64,000 nt of DNA, from assembly GCA_007844125.1 (NCBI GenBank), contig CM017558.1, forward strand, positions 28,645,101 to 28,709,100. The letters run 5' to 3'. Source of the DNA: Sinonovacula constricta. Its lineage: Eukaryota > Mollusca > Bivalvia > Cardiida > Solecurtidae. How positions within the stretch are numbered: the first letter of the stretch is position 1; the number at the start of each line of letters is the position of its first letter. This document shows, piece by piece, positions 51,501 to 63,950 of this stretch. The translations under genes were made by a program, and so were the position numbers. The notes beneath the pieces were generated by a model. The model saw only the letters and a list, made by a program, of their open reading frames with translations, searched no databases and was not told where the DNA came from.

Positions 51501-52129
51501 AAATTTAACTGATAAGTGTGTTCAACGGAAACAGTCATCATTCAAACCATATTCAATTTCCAAATTAAATATTAAATCAAATCAAAAAGGAAAAAGCATT
51601 AAAAAACAAATTATCAAATTTAAAAAAAATATTCAGAGACTGATACTGTTATGTTTCTTTATTTTTGCGTATTGTCTCGTCGCATTGGGTTTGTCAGTTT
51701 TACATCTTTCTAGTATTTGTATACACCTATGTCTAGTGATTTTTATTCTATGTATATGTTTTTCATATGATACGTTCTCATAATATTGTCGCACTGTACC
51801 GTGTGTAATAAACAACATAGCCATACTTAAGACACACTTATATAAATCCATCAAAATACGATAATCATGCGTGAATTGCTGTATTTGTCTTCAAAGAAAT
51901 TGTTTTTCTTACAAAGTCATTTATTCACTGAAATTTAGTTGACCTTATTTGTAGATGTACAATTGTAACATTGCAAACATCTATACATAAAGAAAAGAAT
52001 TTGTGTTTTTTTCTTGCTTAAAATATAAATAAGCCCTGCATAATAAAACTTCGCAATTAAGTGATCTACACATAGCTTGTTACTTGTGCAATGTGGCGGT
52101 CGTAAAAATCTTCTCGTGCAGGTAATCTA
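48561..52129. other. Non-coding stretch
   Basis: No supported gene. A 97-codon ORF at 51490-51783 has a Lys-rich start and two hydrophobic stretches (LILLCFFIFAYCLVALGLSV), but its codons follow local AT bias and it has no motif. Confidence 0.4.
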
Positions 52130-52690
52130 TGGCGACATTTAAATTAATTCTATGATGATTGTTTCGTTTTTTTCCTTTGAAGGACAATACATTTGGCTCC
52201 TCAATTCCATCTTCAAATTAACAGGATGAAACAACTATTTCTACTTCTCTGGCCATTTCTTTTCTTGATTAAGAAAATTACATTCTTTTACAATCAACAA
52301 ATTTGAATTGGTCTTCTAACAGAAAAAAATACTTCTCTCTTCTAAATAGTATGTGGAAAGTTATTTCTCACTTACGTCACTACTTTTGTCGTTACTAATC
52401 AAAGAAAACGTCAACGCTTGCACATTCTTTATTCAAATTGATCTATTTTCCTTTCATCTTGTATTTGAGTAACTCCTCAGGAAGTGCGAGTTTAGAGCTC
52501 TGTAAAAGCACGCCAGTCGGTCCCTTAAGCGACTGACCGTCCCATGGCGTTATTGTTGGGCTTGCTCTTTTTGTTAAATGACTCATCTCAGTTTTTTTTT
52601 ACTTTTACATTTGCTGGCACCTTTCTCCTGTGCCTTTTCAAATTTTGGTATCTGTTGCAATGCTCAAGCTTATTAAAGATGTCGTAGTCG
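52130..52690 (-). repeat. R1a copy, minus strand, near full length
   Basis: Reverse complement shows GAGCATTGCAACAGATACCA, GATGAGTCATTTAACAAAAA, GGGACCGACTGGCGTGCTTT, CACTTCCTGAGGAGTTACTC and GAAGATGGAATTGAGGAGCC in R1a order. Confidence 0.65.
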
Positions 52691-53466
52691 CAGGTTATTT
52701 GGGGTTTTCTTCTAGAGAAAGACTATATCATTTACTTTATTTTTTGACAATGATATGCACTTTTCGGTGTTAGCAATTCTCATATCTTTTTCTTGATATA
52801 TTTATCCGAATATATGTTTCAAAAGTTTTAGGAAAGAATCACTGTTTTTGAAAATACATCATAGTTTGAAATCATTAGAGATGTGAAAGTGTAATTAAAT
52901 CTTTTATGATATTTTGATCTGATGGCCCTTCCATTTTTATCATTTATATTCTGCTGGACGATAATTATTTGCATCTACAAATCAACGTCGCGCCTCGTGA
53001 CCTTAATCACACTTGGGAGTCGAAGGAGAGACACAAATGTCTTTGTCATGCTCATCAGTCAACGACAATTAGCCAACACCTAGCTGCAAAGTGAAAATGT
53101 GTACAAAACGAAAAGCATACGACTACATATTGCTTGCCAGAATTGTGACAGTTATCACGGATTGGATTTATTGCCAAGATCGTCTGCCGTACACCATTAC
53201 CCCCAATTTCCCGATCATGTTTCGACAGAATGATCTAATCCTCCAAACAGCGTTAAGATGAGGGTCTTTGAATCAATATTATTATTTGCTTAAAATAAAA
53301 GATCTATCAAAAGTGATTCATTTGAAAACTAACAAACGAATAGAGAGAGATTTCCGAATCAAATCTTGTACAATGTATTTGGTTTGATTATAATTATTTT
53401 TATTGTTGTTATTATTATTATTATTATTCATCTTATTATTATCATTATCATTATTATTATTATTAA

Positions 53467-53543
<77 letters not shown>

Positions 53544-54009
53544 AGCTATGAATAGAAACGTATCGATCTTAAGTATAAATCGATTTAAGCATGTTCGAAT
53601 AATTAAAGGGTCATTGCGTTAAGTACTTAGTAATAATAAACATTCCTTCTTTCAGACCATTTTTAAGCTAAAACAAATAAGATCATTTTTATTGTCAAAT
53701 AAAAAATAATCGTTTACTTCTGGGTCCGACGTTTAGGAAATTATCGTTCTGGCCTTGTATATTTTTTTTAAAGTCGTTCCCAATCGTTAAAGTATTATTC
53801 ACATGTTGTTGTAAAGTCAATCAACAAATATCCTATGATGTTAATGGCGTTTTTTAATAGTTTATTTATCCTGGAAGTACCTAGACGTATGAAAACAACA
53901 GCAGAGTGTTTTTGCAAATCGAAATAAAGGCATATAGTTTAATCTTATCAAAGCTCTTGAACTAGTAAAAAGATAATAAGTTATTGCTATAAATGTAAAG
54001 AAATACGAC
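52691..54009. other. Non-coding stretch with (TTA)n array
   Basis: Nothing beyond the trinucleotide array at 53409-53541. Confidence 0.45.
53409..53541. repeat. (TTA)n microsatellite, imperfect at left
   Basis: Interrupted ATT/TCA units at 53409-53465, then near-perfect ATT units to 53541. Confidence 0.95.
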
Positions 54010-54436
54010 AAAAATGATTAATGTGCATTAGACATGGAGACGAGGAAAAAGGAAAGAAATACACTTCCCGTTCTGATACTAATAGAAATATAAACGGAAG
54101 CAATTACGTCAATATTGTTGAGGATTGTTATCATTTTCTTTTAATATGTCCCAAATATCGAGAAATAACAGCTTTTTAAATCATATTTTTGCAATTTTCC
54201 GACAAAACAGAAATATATTAGCCTCATGTCTTCACAAAATAGAAACACTATTAGAAATATTGGAAAATATATTATATTAGCTTTCAAAATCCGTAATAAA
54301 CAATAATATTGTTCTTTCCGAAAAACAAACGTGTAGTTGCACTACTGATCACAACTGTTTATATGTTTTAATATTTGGCTTTATGTATGGTTTGTTTATG
54401 CATTATGCCAATAAAGTATATGTATGTATGTATGTA
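54010..54436 (+). mobile_element. 5'-truncated LINE 3' end (CR1/Jockey-type tail)
   Basis: The sequence VEDCYHFLLICPKYREI (54117-54167) matches the H-x4-CPxY box that ends many non-LTR retrotransposon ORF2 proteins. About 60 codons later, after a small frameshift, comes the typical basic C-terminus (SSQNRNTIRNIGKYI, then LAFKIRNKQ) ending at TAA 54304-54306. A short 3' UTR follows with CAATAAAG and a (TATG)n tail at 54418-54436. Upstream of about 54080 the reading decays, so the 5' limit is approximate. The clade cannot be fixed without alignment. Confidence 0.6.
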
Positions 54437-55189
54437 CTGAAAAAAAATATTGTCCGAGATAAACCAGACTTCCATTACCCACTATTTAGTTTAAAACGAA
54501 AGACAGCAACATGCATTATGTTTTCTTTCAATTACTCAACCGCAGAGTTCGTTTGCCCCAGTGTATAAAGGCAAATGCGAGGTCATTTACATAGCCAAAA
54601 AATGCTTTAAAATGAATTTAGATAATGAGCATGCTTGAATATCGTTTATAAAAATGACATGTTATGAACGTTTGGACTTGTAAAATAGAAAGCTAAGAAT
54701 CGAAAACTGGTGCTGTTTATTACTGTCTTTATTATAATGTAGATAAAACGAAAGCATTCTTAAGCTTTTTCGGCATGTCACCAAATTATACCAATTATAA
54801 TAAGATAACATCAAGTCCCAAATATGGTTTGTAAAAAATGTCAATTTACAGTCTGGAATTAAAGTGTGAAATATTCGTAGATTAAAATCATTCTCCTTTT
54901 ATTGAATACAGTGCCTCTGCACGAGTTCTTGAAAAGATTTCCAGGAGAATTTTCTCGGTTTTATAAAACATCTATTTAAAAATGACAGTGTAAAGTACTC
55001 TATAAGTAGCATATCATATTTCATTATTTGCACAGTGCATTTGTGTATGAGTTTTGTAAACTAAGTTAATTTGCAAGAAAACGATAGCCTTTATAGGCTC
55101 ATGATGGCATCCAATGTTTAATGAAGATATGCACTGCAAGTGAAGCTAGTTATCCTGAACATATTGGTTATTCTGAATCCATAGCTGTT
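54437..55189. other. Non-coding stretch
   Basis: Sequence between the LINE tail and the R1a fragment; only 60-codon chance ORFs. Confidence 0.45.
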
Positions 55190-55320
55190 GTCATTTAATT
55201 CACCCTATGAGGATTGTAATTGTTTTGATGGACATTTGACTTAACACTATGAGGGCACTACTTTTCAATGACGTCACTACTTTCGTCATAACGGTTCAAA
55301 GAAAATCAGCGATTATCGAT
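55190..55320 (-). repeat. R1a 3' fragment
   Basis: Reverse complement: GACGAAAGTAGTGACGTCAT, AAATGTCCATCAAAACAATT, AGGGTGAATTAAATGACAAC. It matches the last third of the 7716-8310 copy and lies immediately before the (TA)n array. Confidence 0.6.
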
Positions 55321-55348
55321 TAGCGAAAAATATCAGCGATTGGCCTTT

Positions 55349-55498
<150 letters not shown>

Positions 55499-55799
55499 AG
55501 CTGCATAGAGCCTGAAATCCACAAAAGCTCAGCTATAGTTTAACTCTCTCGACAAGCAGTTTAGTTATGAAGAATCAAACATCAATATACCAGAGTCTTG
55601 ATCCTGCATATTTTTTTCATTTTTAAAAATAGCACAAAGCAAATCAGCGTTATATTAAGAATATTTATAACATATGTACAATATTACTTTAGTAATCTTC
55701 TTTCCTAAGTATTTGTTCCTGTTTTTGTGAGGTTATAATTTCAGACAAACAAAAGCACTAATTCAATAGGCGAATGTGAAATTGCCTTAAGAAGTTAAA

Positions 55800-56440
55800 T
55801 TGTCGTAATCTTTTAACAATTATTCCACATTTTGGCAAAGTACTGAAACATGTTTCACTTTGAAACGATGACAACAGAGACAATATATTTTCTATAATTA
55901 AATTTATGTTTAGCAGAGGGAAACAATTCGAGATAACTTCAACATATTTTATTTTTCGGCAAAGTGCAATGGACAAGAATGGTAATGTACAGCTATCTTC
56001 CTTACTGTTGTAATTCCTTTCCTACTTTAGCTAAAATTTTAATGACAGGCAATTAAGTTTGGTGAGACAAAGTCCAATCAAACTGGTTATTCGCAATGGT
56101 TTTCCATTTTAACTAAGTTAGCAAGTACCATAATAAAAAAAGTATTAAAAATGAATGACATGCAACATGAGTTATCATTATATATATGCAATATGCAAAA
56201 TTTCAACGCAAAGCACATACGGGTTGGTTAAAATCTGTTTTAACATTGTTTCTTTTCGAAATGATATGTTCAATCATTGTAAAGGAAATAAATCTTGGTA
56301 TACTTCACAGCATTATTTAAACAATTACTAACACTGGAAAGTAAACAATTGTGACATAACGTCGCTTTATGACGTGTATAATTAGCCTTTGGCCACCATC
56401 GTAACTTTAAGACCGTGCAATTTATCTCAGGTTACTGCAA
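55800..56440 (+). repeat. Old duplicated block R2, copy 2
   Basis: Counterpart of 44390-45020. Homology appears to resume after the pogo-like insertion, at about 57510-57700. A shorter third relative is at 35680-35880 (GAGACAAATCCAATAAAGTA, GAGTACAATTCTAACAGG). Confidence 0.55.
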
Positions 56441-56565
56441 GATTACTTAATTTTACCACTTACAAATTGGAATGTTTCATTGTGATGCCAAACAGTAACA
56501 TATATTATACATATTATAACACGATTAGATTGAAACACTCTACTTTCATGCAAATTAAATCAATA

Positions 56566-57469
56566 TAGTCAACTCTCGTTATCTCAAATTTCAAGGGACC
56601 GTAGAAAATAGTTTGAGATATCCGAAGTTTGAATTATCCGAATTTAAGGATAGTTTGTGTAAATCTTGAAATCTTACCTGCTACACGATGACTGGTAATG
56701 ACTGAAATTCCTTGTTATATCTGCCACTGTAAACTAAGTTTCTGCAAGTTTGTGTGGTTTTGCATGTTTAAAGTGTTATCAGATTTTTTACAATGTAATT
56801 TAATATTCTTCTTTTTATTGTAGGTTGTTGCGTCCTCGTAAGTGCATGGCCTTATTTTGTATACCTGAAGCTGATACCTGCACGTTGGTTTATCGTTGTT
56901 GTTTGTAAGAAAAATAAAATAAAACATAAAAGGTTAAATTTTTAACGTTTTATTTACACATTATTTACTTTCGCGACCTCTCATTTTATTTACAAGTTGA
57001 GAAGGCCGCGTCAACAAGTTCTCAAAAACTGTTACAACAACAAGTACAAACTGAAACACTTTAATCAGCGTTAATTGATTAACACAATTGTTGTTCATTA
57101 TATCAGCTAATTAAATAATAATCGATTAACCTCTTTCTAAATTACGTGACATCCTGATTGCCGATAATTGGCGATAAAACTCGCGCCCAAATCTTCGCGA
57201 ATTCCTTGGTAGGTGTGAAAATCACTATTGTTGCCGTTCTGCATCTTATAGCAATTTGAAGTTTGAGATAGACCAACTGATTTCAACAGTTTTATACGTG
57301 TGGGGACAAAGAATTTAGTTTGATATATCCGATAATTTGACACATCCGAATTTGATTAAAGCGGAGTCGATCTATATAGAAACTATAAGGAAAAAACGGG
57401 ACCGTAGAAAACAGTTTGACATAACCGGAAATTTGATATAACCGATTTTGAAATAACGAGAGTTGACTG
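56566..57469. mobile_element. Non-autonomous pogo/Tigger-like element, 904 bp
   Basis: Terminal inverted repeats: left TAGTCAACTCTCGTTAT at 56566, right AATAACGAGAGTTGACTG ending 57469. Each is flanked by a TA dinucleotide (56564-56565 and 57470-57471), the target duplication of Tc1/mariner/pogo elements. Both subterminal regions carry iterated TTTGAxATAxCCGAA-like motifs (left 56612-56650; right 57317-57350 and 57413-57455). A sub-repeat GGGACCGTAGAAAA occurs near both ends in inverse relation to the termini (56597 and 57399). No transposase is recognisable; the ORFs at 56715-56927 and 57137-57343 (minus) have no known domain. Confidence 0.75.
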
Positions 57470-57471
57470 TA

Positions 57472-58239
57472 ATACAGTTATGTTTTGATTTAGGGTCCTG
57501 TGATTTTCGCATAGAAGCAATAGTGACTTTAATATTTCAATAAATAATATATTTGTAGTATGTCATTATTATTTTGTACCTTTATTTTTAATAATAATAT
57601 TGATCTTAGCTAATTTGTATAATTTCTGCAGTCAAGACCCTCATCAATAAAATCGAGGAAGATAAAAGTTGTACACATAATTTTCGGCTGATTAAATGGT
57701 GCCTATGTTGCAGAAGAAATAGAGTTTCTGGAATATATTGGCCACCATCATATTATCTTAACTAGTACATTGGTTTAGGGCAGAGTGCAAAAATGAATTA
57801 AAGCCCTCAAAATAAGTTCAATAGGTTATCTTGTTCAGTGTTTTAAGAATGATTAATTGATGTAGAGAAATTAAATGCGCCAAACATACTAAAATATGTA
57901 TCTGCACAAGGGTCTATACGTAAAAATATATAATTTTATGGTTAAATATGATCTTTAAAAAAGCTAGCTTTCTGTAGTTTTTCTTAGGTGTTTGATGTGT
58001 ATGTACGTTTATATCTTGATTAAGTTTTAACGGTTCATTTAAATTCAAAAGTTGACAAAGTAATATTCACTTTTGTACAATGAATGGAATTTTTTAGTAT
58101 TAGAATCATGTTTTAACTATTAAAACATTCTAAACATAAAATGCAGCATTATGGCATTGTGTTAAATTAAGCAAACATCAAAAATATTTTCGCATTTTCA
58201 GTTCTTCTTTCTTGCACAGTAACCCATAATGACGATAAT
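57472..58239. other. Continuation of the duplicated block, non-coding
   Basis: 57510-57700 resembles 45230-45370 (GTAGTATG...TTATTATTTT, then TGACTTTAGC/TGATCTTAGC-type and CAGTCAAGACC/CTGTCAAGAACG). Beyond that nothing clear. Confidence 0.4.
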
Positions 58240-58790
58240 AACTGAATGAAATGACATGTAAATATTCTATCATCGACTGGTGACCTACCTGTCTAGAAGA
58301 GGCAAACGTGACACATTGACATTGGACTTCGCCTCCTCACTTCCATCTACACATAATTGGATGAAACAACCATTAACACTTCTTCTGTCGTCATTCTTTC
58401 CTTGATTAAAATTTAATTTAATTTACCATCAACAATTTTTACTTCTTCTTATGGAAATATAACTTTCATCTCTTCTAGGTTCCATTTGGGTAATAATTTT
58501 CAATTACGTCACTAACGACGTCATAACTTTCTTAAGAAAACGTCAGCGCTTGGGAAATTTTATTCAACTCGATCAGTTTTCTTGTCATTGCTTGCATTTG
58601 AGAAACCTCGCAGGATGTACGAGGTTGGAGCTCTGTAAATCCGGTTTAAACACCCCAGTTGGTCCCTATTTCCGACTGACGGTTTAAAGGCGGTAACTGT
58701 CGAGTTTGCTCTTTTTTGTTTAATGACTCATTACATTTGACAAATGTTGGTATATGTTGCTATGCTAATAGGGTTTTGTCATACTTCCTT
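58240..58790 (-). repeat. R1a copy, minus strand
   Basis: Reverse complement begins GTATGACAAAACCCTATTAG and contains CGACAGTTACCGCCTTTAAA, CCGGATTTACAGAGCTCCAA and TGACGTAATTGAAAA in R1a order. It faces the plus-strand copy at 59180, about 390 bp away. Confidence 0.65.
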
Positions 58791-59179
58791 GTAAGCACAT
58801 GTCATACAAACCCTAAATATAATATCATCCTGCTATGTATGCTTCTGAATTCAATAATAATCAGATCTATGTGTTAGCATTTCAGAAGAATACAAGTACG
58901 TGAAATTACATTAAGGGTTTCTTTAAACTCGTATACCTACACCTTCGTTGATAGAGTCAGTAGTTTACTGCATACTGTGTATTCCATATTCATATTTAAA
59001 TCACACATTTTCCCCTGTGTATAATCAGTAACTCATAATGCATTGCCAGAAGCAATATTGAATAAGAAAATATTACAAGGTTCTATGGGTCTTGCAAAAT
59101 GTATTAAAACCTTAAAATGCATAGGACAAATGTATTCATATGCAAGTCTAGTGTGGAATATAAAGAAATAGAGAAACAC

Positions 59180-59390
59180 ATCAGTTACCTCCTTGGCACG
59201 ATAAGTCGGCAAAAAGACCGACTGGTGTGCTTAAACCGGTTTTATACAGCTCTCACCTCGCATTTCCTGAGGTGATCTCAAATGCAAACAAAGCAAAGAA
59301 AACATTTTATTTGAAGAAAAACTTTCCAAGCGATGGCGTAATCATAGAGCTGAGTTATGAAGTCATTTTAAGTAGTGATGCAATTTAAAA
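59180..59390 (+). repeat. R1a partial copy, plus strand
   Basis: CAGTTACCTCCTTGGCACGA, AAAAAGACCGACTGGTGTGC, TTAAACCGGTTTTATACAGC and CTCGCATTTCCTGAGGTGAT give a clear R1a core. Confidence 0.65.
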
Positions 59391-60109
59391 TAATATTGAC
59401 TTTGTATTTGAATGAGGACAACTACACAAAATGCGTGATTATAAAACGAACAAACATATCTGAACCTATTGTAAGTTGTAATTAAAACACGTGACTTATC
59501 AACAATAAAATCAGTTTATCCACATGTACTTGCATCAACACAATTTAACTTTGGAGAGCCACTTGAACTATCCTTTCTCAAATAATTTTGCATTTCGTTT
59601 AATAAAAATAATAAATTAATGAATTTTCCATTGCTTTTAAAACCGTTTTTTTCTGTACTTATTAGAGGGTGCCATTATTTCATTAGTTCTTGTTTCTTGT
59701 TTAGACGAAAAGCTTGTGTCAACATAATTCAATATAGCTGCATTGGAGTTATCAAAACATGCGCTTGCCCGAGGCAGCAAATGCAGCTTCCATGTCAGAA
59801 TTGATACTGTTAGCTGAACAAATATGAATACAAAACATTGATACATGTAGCCTCTCCACTGCATATTGCAGTTCCACTAAATCGGAGTGTTGCAGGATTG
59901 CATGCTCTTAAAGAGTTATAAATGCACTTAAGAAGCATTTCAAACTGTCTTATATTCTTTTATAAAAATGAAACTTATCAGGTTCTTAGACATTCTATTC
60001 TGCTGGTGCTTTTATCTAGGATTTTGTCAATTTGTATATATTAAGTATTTTTTATCAAACTAGTGAATATATTGTGATGTATTTTCGTTTTCGATTAAAT
60101 ATTCTGTTT
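59391..60109. other. Non-coding stretch
   Basis: Overlapping 61- and 75-codon ORFs on both strands at 59619-59864; neither shows a motif. Confidence 0.4.
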
Positions 60110-60880
60110 ATCTTTGCTGTAAACACCATGGTTAAGCTTATCATCTTATCAGAGAAGATCCTATGTGTTTACTTAGTTACCACATAGTTTCGCATCGATT
60201 GAAGTATGAAACTTTACAGAAGCCCTAGAATTTCTAAGAGCATCCGTCTCTGAATTATGAGGAATGCCGTGTTATTTGCTATAATCCTGGAAAACGATGC
60301 TTAGAAATATTTAAATGATAAATATTGTGTTATAACATCTTTCCTTGTAAAGTTTAGCATTCGAATGCATATGTAAGAATAAAATGTAAAAACATAATTA
60401 TTATAATATATTACATAATTCTTTGCATCTGTAATTTCCAGTTGAACTTGGAGTGTTTATCTATTTTGTATTTTTTACGGATGAAATTTAAACGGAATGC
60501 AAAGATAATGTCACGAAAACAAGTGGTACACACAGATAGTTAAACGTGATAATTTTAACCAATATTGCGGCCAAATACTAAGTTGTTCGTTGGTTACCTT
60601 AGTAAGTGAGTCAATTACTGATTTACTTAGTAAACAACTTAGTTACTTAGGTTATTAGGTACTTAATGAGCTACCTTAGTAACTATCCACTAAACTTAAA
60701 ATATGACAATTTTCTTTATTCAGTATATAACAAAACATAAGTAATCTGTTTAAAGGCGGTAACTGTCGAGTTTGCTCTGTCTAGTTTTGCTTCGGACAAC
60801 TGTTTTAATCTAATACTAACTAAAACTAAGTGTCATACTGTAAATGCACGTTCTGTACACATTTTATGAGAGACAAGCAT
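60110..60880 (+). repeat. Old duplicated block R5, copy 2
   Basis: GCATCGATTGAAGTATGAAA, ATCTGTAATTTCCAGTTGAA, GCCAAATACTAAG, CAACTTAGTTACTTAGGTTA and CACATTTTATGAGAGACAAG match copy 1 in order. At 60750 it holds a short TAAAGGCGGTAACTGTCGAG identical to the R1 core at 58690, probably a separate R1 scrap. Confidence 0.6.
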
Positions 60881-60978
60881 GTTTATTTCATTTGGCAATC
60901 TAACCGATCCATCGCATTCTTGGTATGAAAATTTAATTCTTCAAACATCTGTTGATAACCGAAGAATCATACACAAGT

Positions 60979-61070
60979 TTTTGTTTTTGTTTTGTTTTTT
61001 GTTGTTGTTTTTGTTGTTGTTGTTTTTTGTTGTGTTTTTTTTTTGTTGTTGTTGTTTTTTTTTGGTTTTG
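60979..61070. repeat. T/G-rich (TTG, TTTTG) tract
   Basis: Irregular GTT and GTTTTT units on the plus strand; ORFs of poly-Val/Phe or poly-Lys/Thr here are artefacts. Confidence 0.9.
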
Positions 61071-62379
61071 CAAAGAAATGCTTATTGTGTTTTGAAATCG
61101 CTGTCAGTATATTTTTCTCCACCGTGAGCAATAATGTAAGTATTATTACAATTTCTGTGTTGTCCCTTTCCACTTTAACATTGTTACTGTTTAAATTGTG
61201 GGATTAGTTCACTTGTTTTCTTTAGGAATAAAAACTGCCAGACATTTATTACATAATATATTTTTTCGCGAATATGCATAGAATCATTTCATAATATATG
61301 TTTAAATGTACTCACAATGGAGATCATCGTATAGCTTAAAAGAATAATGGCAACTTAGTAACTATTGCAATTGTTTTGTATGTTGTAGTATTTTCTTGTA
61401 AATTTAAACTATATACATGAGCGTATGTGAGAGCTATATTTACAATTCAATAACAAATAGCTTATTATGTTTTTTGGTGTCAACATCGACCACATGTAGC
61501 TAAACTTTTATCTAAGCCCATATCTACATTATATCAAATTTCTGAAATAAGTAATGTGTCCCTGTATTTTCTCATCAATCCTACCACTAGATATACAAAG
61601 CCTGGTGTGATATCATGTGTCACTAAAATTAGATATTGAGTGGATTATATGAATGCTGATATAACGTAATCTAAAAATTAGGTAGTTAACACGTGTTTGT
61701 TTTAGTTATAAAATTGCTAACTGTGAAGAGTGTATCAGATGGGAAGGATATGTTTGTAATGGAAAATGAGGAGAATTGTTTAACTTTTCAAATAGAAGTA
61801 GGACATAAAACGTATTTGCGGGATCTTTTCAAGTAACAAGTGAGTTGTTGTTGTTGTTGCCGAGAAATTTAAGGCCCAAACTATCGCATGCCACCTTTAA
61901 AGTGTCGTGGGAAATGATCACAGCTGTAAATCTTTTTTGATTGCTAAAACCTTGCTGATTGCCCATTAGCTTTGAAATATTTTCCGCAGGCAGACTTGTC
62001 TAAGATATGATCTTTGACGGTTTTGTTTTATCTAGTTTTATAAAATAATATTTATAAAATGATGTAATTTGAATGAAAATACAAAAAATAAGAGAGAATC
62101 ATTTTCATTTCTGTATTCGGTCATGGTTATTTATAAATGCTTTTAATTGCGTTATTTAAAAGTTACAGCACTTCTACAATATATATTTTTGGCTAGAGCT
62201 GTTTGCAATTGTGAGACTTAAAGAATTTTATTTTATAAAAGCATTGCTATATATTTGGAATAAATATATGCAGTTTCCGAAAAAAATATTTTATTACGCA
62301 AAATATGCACATAGTCGATACCAAGCTTTGTTGTTTAATGCAGAGACTATTTTGTCTGTATATAAGTTCATTATATCTG

Positions 62380-62700
62380 TTTTAACTCTCGATACAGGTG
62401 CTTACTGCTAGTTATTTCACTTTAAAGGGATATTCGTATTTACTCTGTTTGTTTGATAGAAAGAACCTTCAGAAAATGTGAGATTGGAGCGCTCCACAAA
62501 CCAGGTTGTTCCTTTTGCCGACTCACCGTTCCAAGGCGGTCACTGATGGTTTTTCTTTTTGTATGTTATGTCTCGTCTCTGTGTTTTTGTCACCTTTACA
62601 CCGTCCCTTATTGCCTTTGTCTAGAGGTTGATTAGATTTAAATATCTGTGGAAATTTTGATAGGACCTTTTCTTATTTACCTATTCACAATGCAACGCCT
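62380..62700 (-). repeat. R1b variant copy, minus strand
   Basis: Contains GGAGCGCTCCACAAACCAGG, TGCCGACTCACCGTTCCAAG, GTTATGTCTCGTCTCTGTGT, TTGCCTTTGTCTAGAGGTTG and GATAGGACCTTTTCTTATTT. The last three blocks recur at 32205-32320. Confidence 0.6.
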
Positions 62701-62860
62701 TGTCTCGATTGATGTTATGTAATATTATGTTATCAACAATATGCAATGGAAAAAAAAAGATTCCCGCATTTTAGCTTTTGTTGTATTTGTTTAAATGGAA
62801 CCGCAACCCTAGCGTAAACCTGTAGTCAATAAATTATAGTTACTGTGAAAAACGATAAAC

Positions 62861-62922
<62 letters not shown>
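62861..62922. repeat. (GTT)n microsatellite
   Basis: About 20 perfect TTG/GTT units. Confidence 0.95.
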
Positions 62923-63621
62923 CATATATAAAAGTCCTGTAATGCTTTTTCATCTCTAATCTACTTCACATTTTTTAAAATATCAATTAATATCAATTTA
63001 AACACCAAATGTCAACGATACGGTTCCATTTAATTATCTGCGAGTGGAAACATGTAATAATAAATAAATTGTTTTAAATTATTTTGGAGTTGTGTTTTTT
63101 AAAGAATATACAGTTGTGACAAAGATTTGTCTGCAGATTTGTTTCCAGGAAATAATTTTAAGGAAACTTAATAAAAAAAACTTAAAAATTATGATATTTT
63201 CAAAGCCAAACACTGAAATTGAATATTTTATAGCAAACGATTAGGGCTTAAGGGTTAAAATACATTAATGAATATGCGAACAATTTCTTGATCCAGCGAA
63301 ATGTTTAATACAAGTTGTTTCAAGCTTTTCGGACATTGTGGATAAATGTTTGCATTCCTATGTTTTCGAAGAAATCAAATGAGTCAATATTGCATCTTTT
63401 CATTGGAGTTGGCTTTAAAATAATTTCTCAAACTAAACTTGATAACCACATAACAAACTTTTCAACTGGATACATCATTGTGGTGATGATTGTATTATTT
63501 ATACTGGCAGTATCAAGAGAAAAATATTTATGCTATTTTTCATAGCGAACGAAATACATGTACATTCATTTTATCAATACAAAGAACTTTGCCATGCCGG
63601 AGAAATTATTACCCAAGCTTA

Positions 63622-63950
63622 TGTTTGTTTGTTTGTTTGTTTATTGGGTTTATCGTCCCACCAACAGTATTTCAGTTATCTGGAAACGGTGTCCACTTGA
63701 AGCAGGTATAGTGCTGCCTTCACTGTGTATAGCATGCCGTGAACACCTGGCATGATACCACACCCAGTCCCATTATCCTGACACCGGGCAAACCAGTCGT
63801 GGAACTACCCTTATATTTGCTTGAGCGTTAGCAAGGGAGCTATATCACTACCATTTTTAACGACTTTGGTATGTCGCGGTCCGGGATCGAACCCAGAGCC
63901 TTCCGTACCCGGAGCCGACGCTCTACCGATTGCGCAACCAGGTCCGGTCA
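63622..63950 (-). mobile_element. tRNA-derived SINE (family A), copy 3
   Basis: Minus-strand copy. The A/C-rich tail is seen as TGTTTGTTTGTTTGTTTATT at the left, and the tRNA head at the right with an intact B box (GGTTCGATCCC on the minus strand, near 63885) and GCGCAATCGGTAGAGCGTCG. Flanks CAAGCTTATG (63614-63623) and CAAGCTGTATG (63949-63959) look like a target duplication with one inserted base. The best-preserved copy of the three. Confidence 0.8.

Larger units (their letters stand above)
60881..63613. other. Non-coding stretch
   Basis: Holds the T/G-rich tract, R1b copy and (GTT)n array; otherwise only short chance ORFs. Confidence 0.45.

Noticed and set aside
51490..51783. 97-codon ORF with hydrophobic stretches
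   Set aside because: AT-driven composition, no motif, no promoter or splice support; could only be kept with expression data.
60879..61207. Overlapping ORFs rich in Phe/Val/Leu or Lys/Thr
   Set aside because: Created by the T/G-rich tract at 60979-61070.
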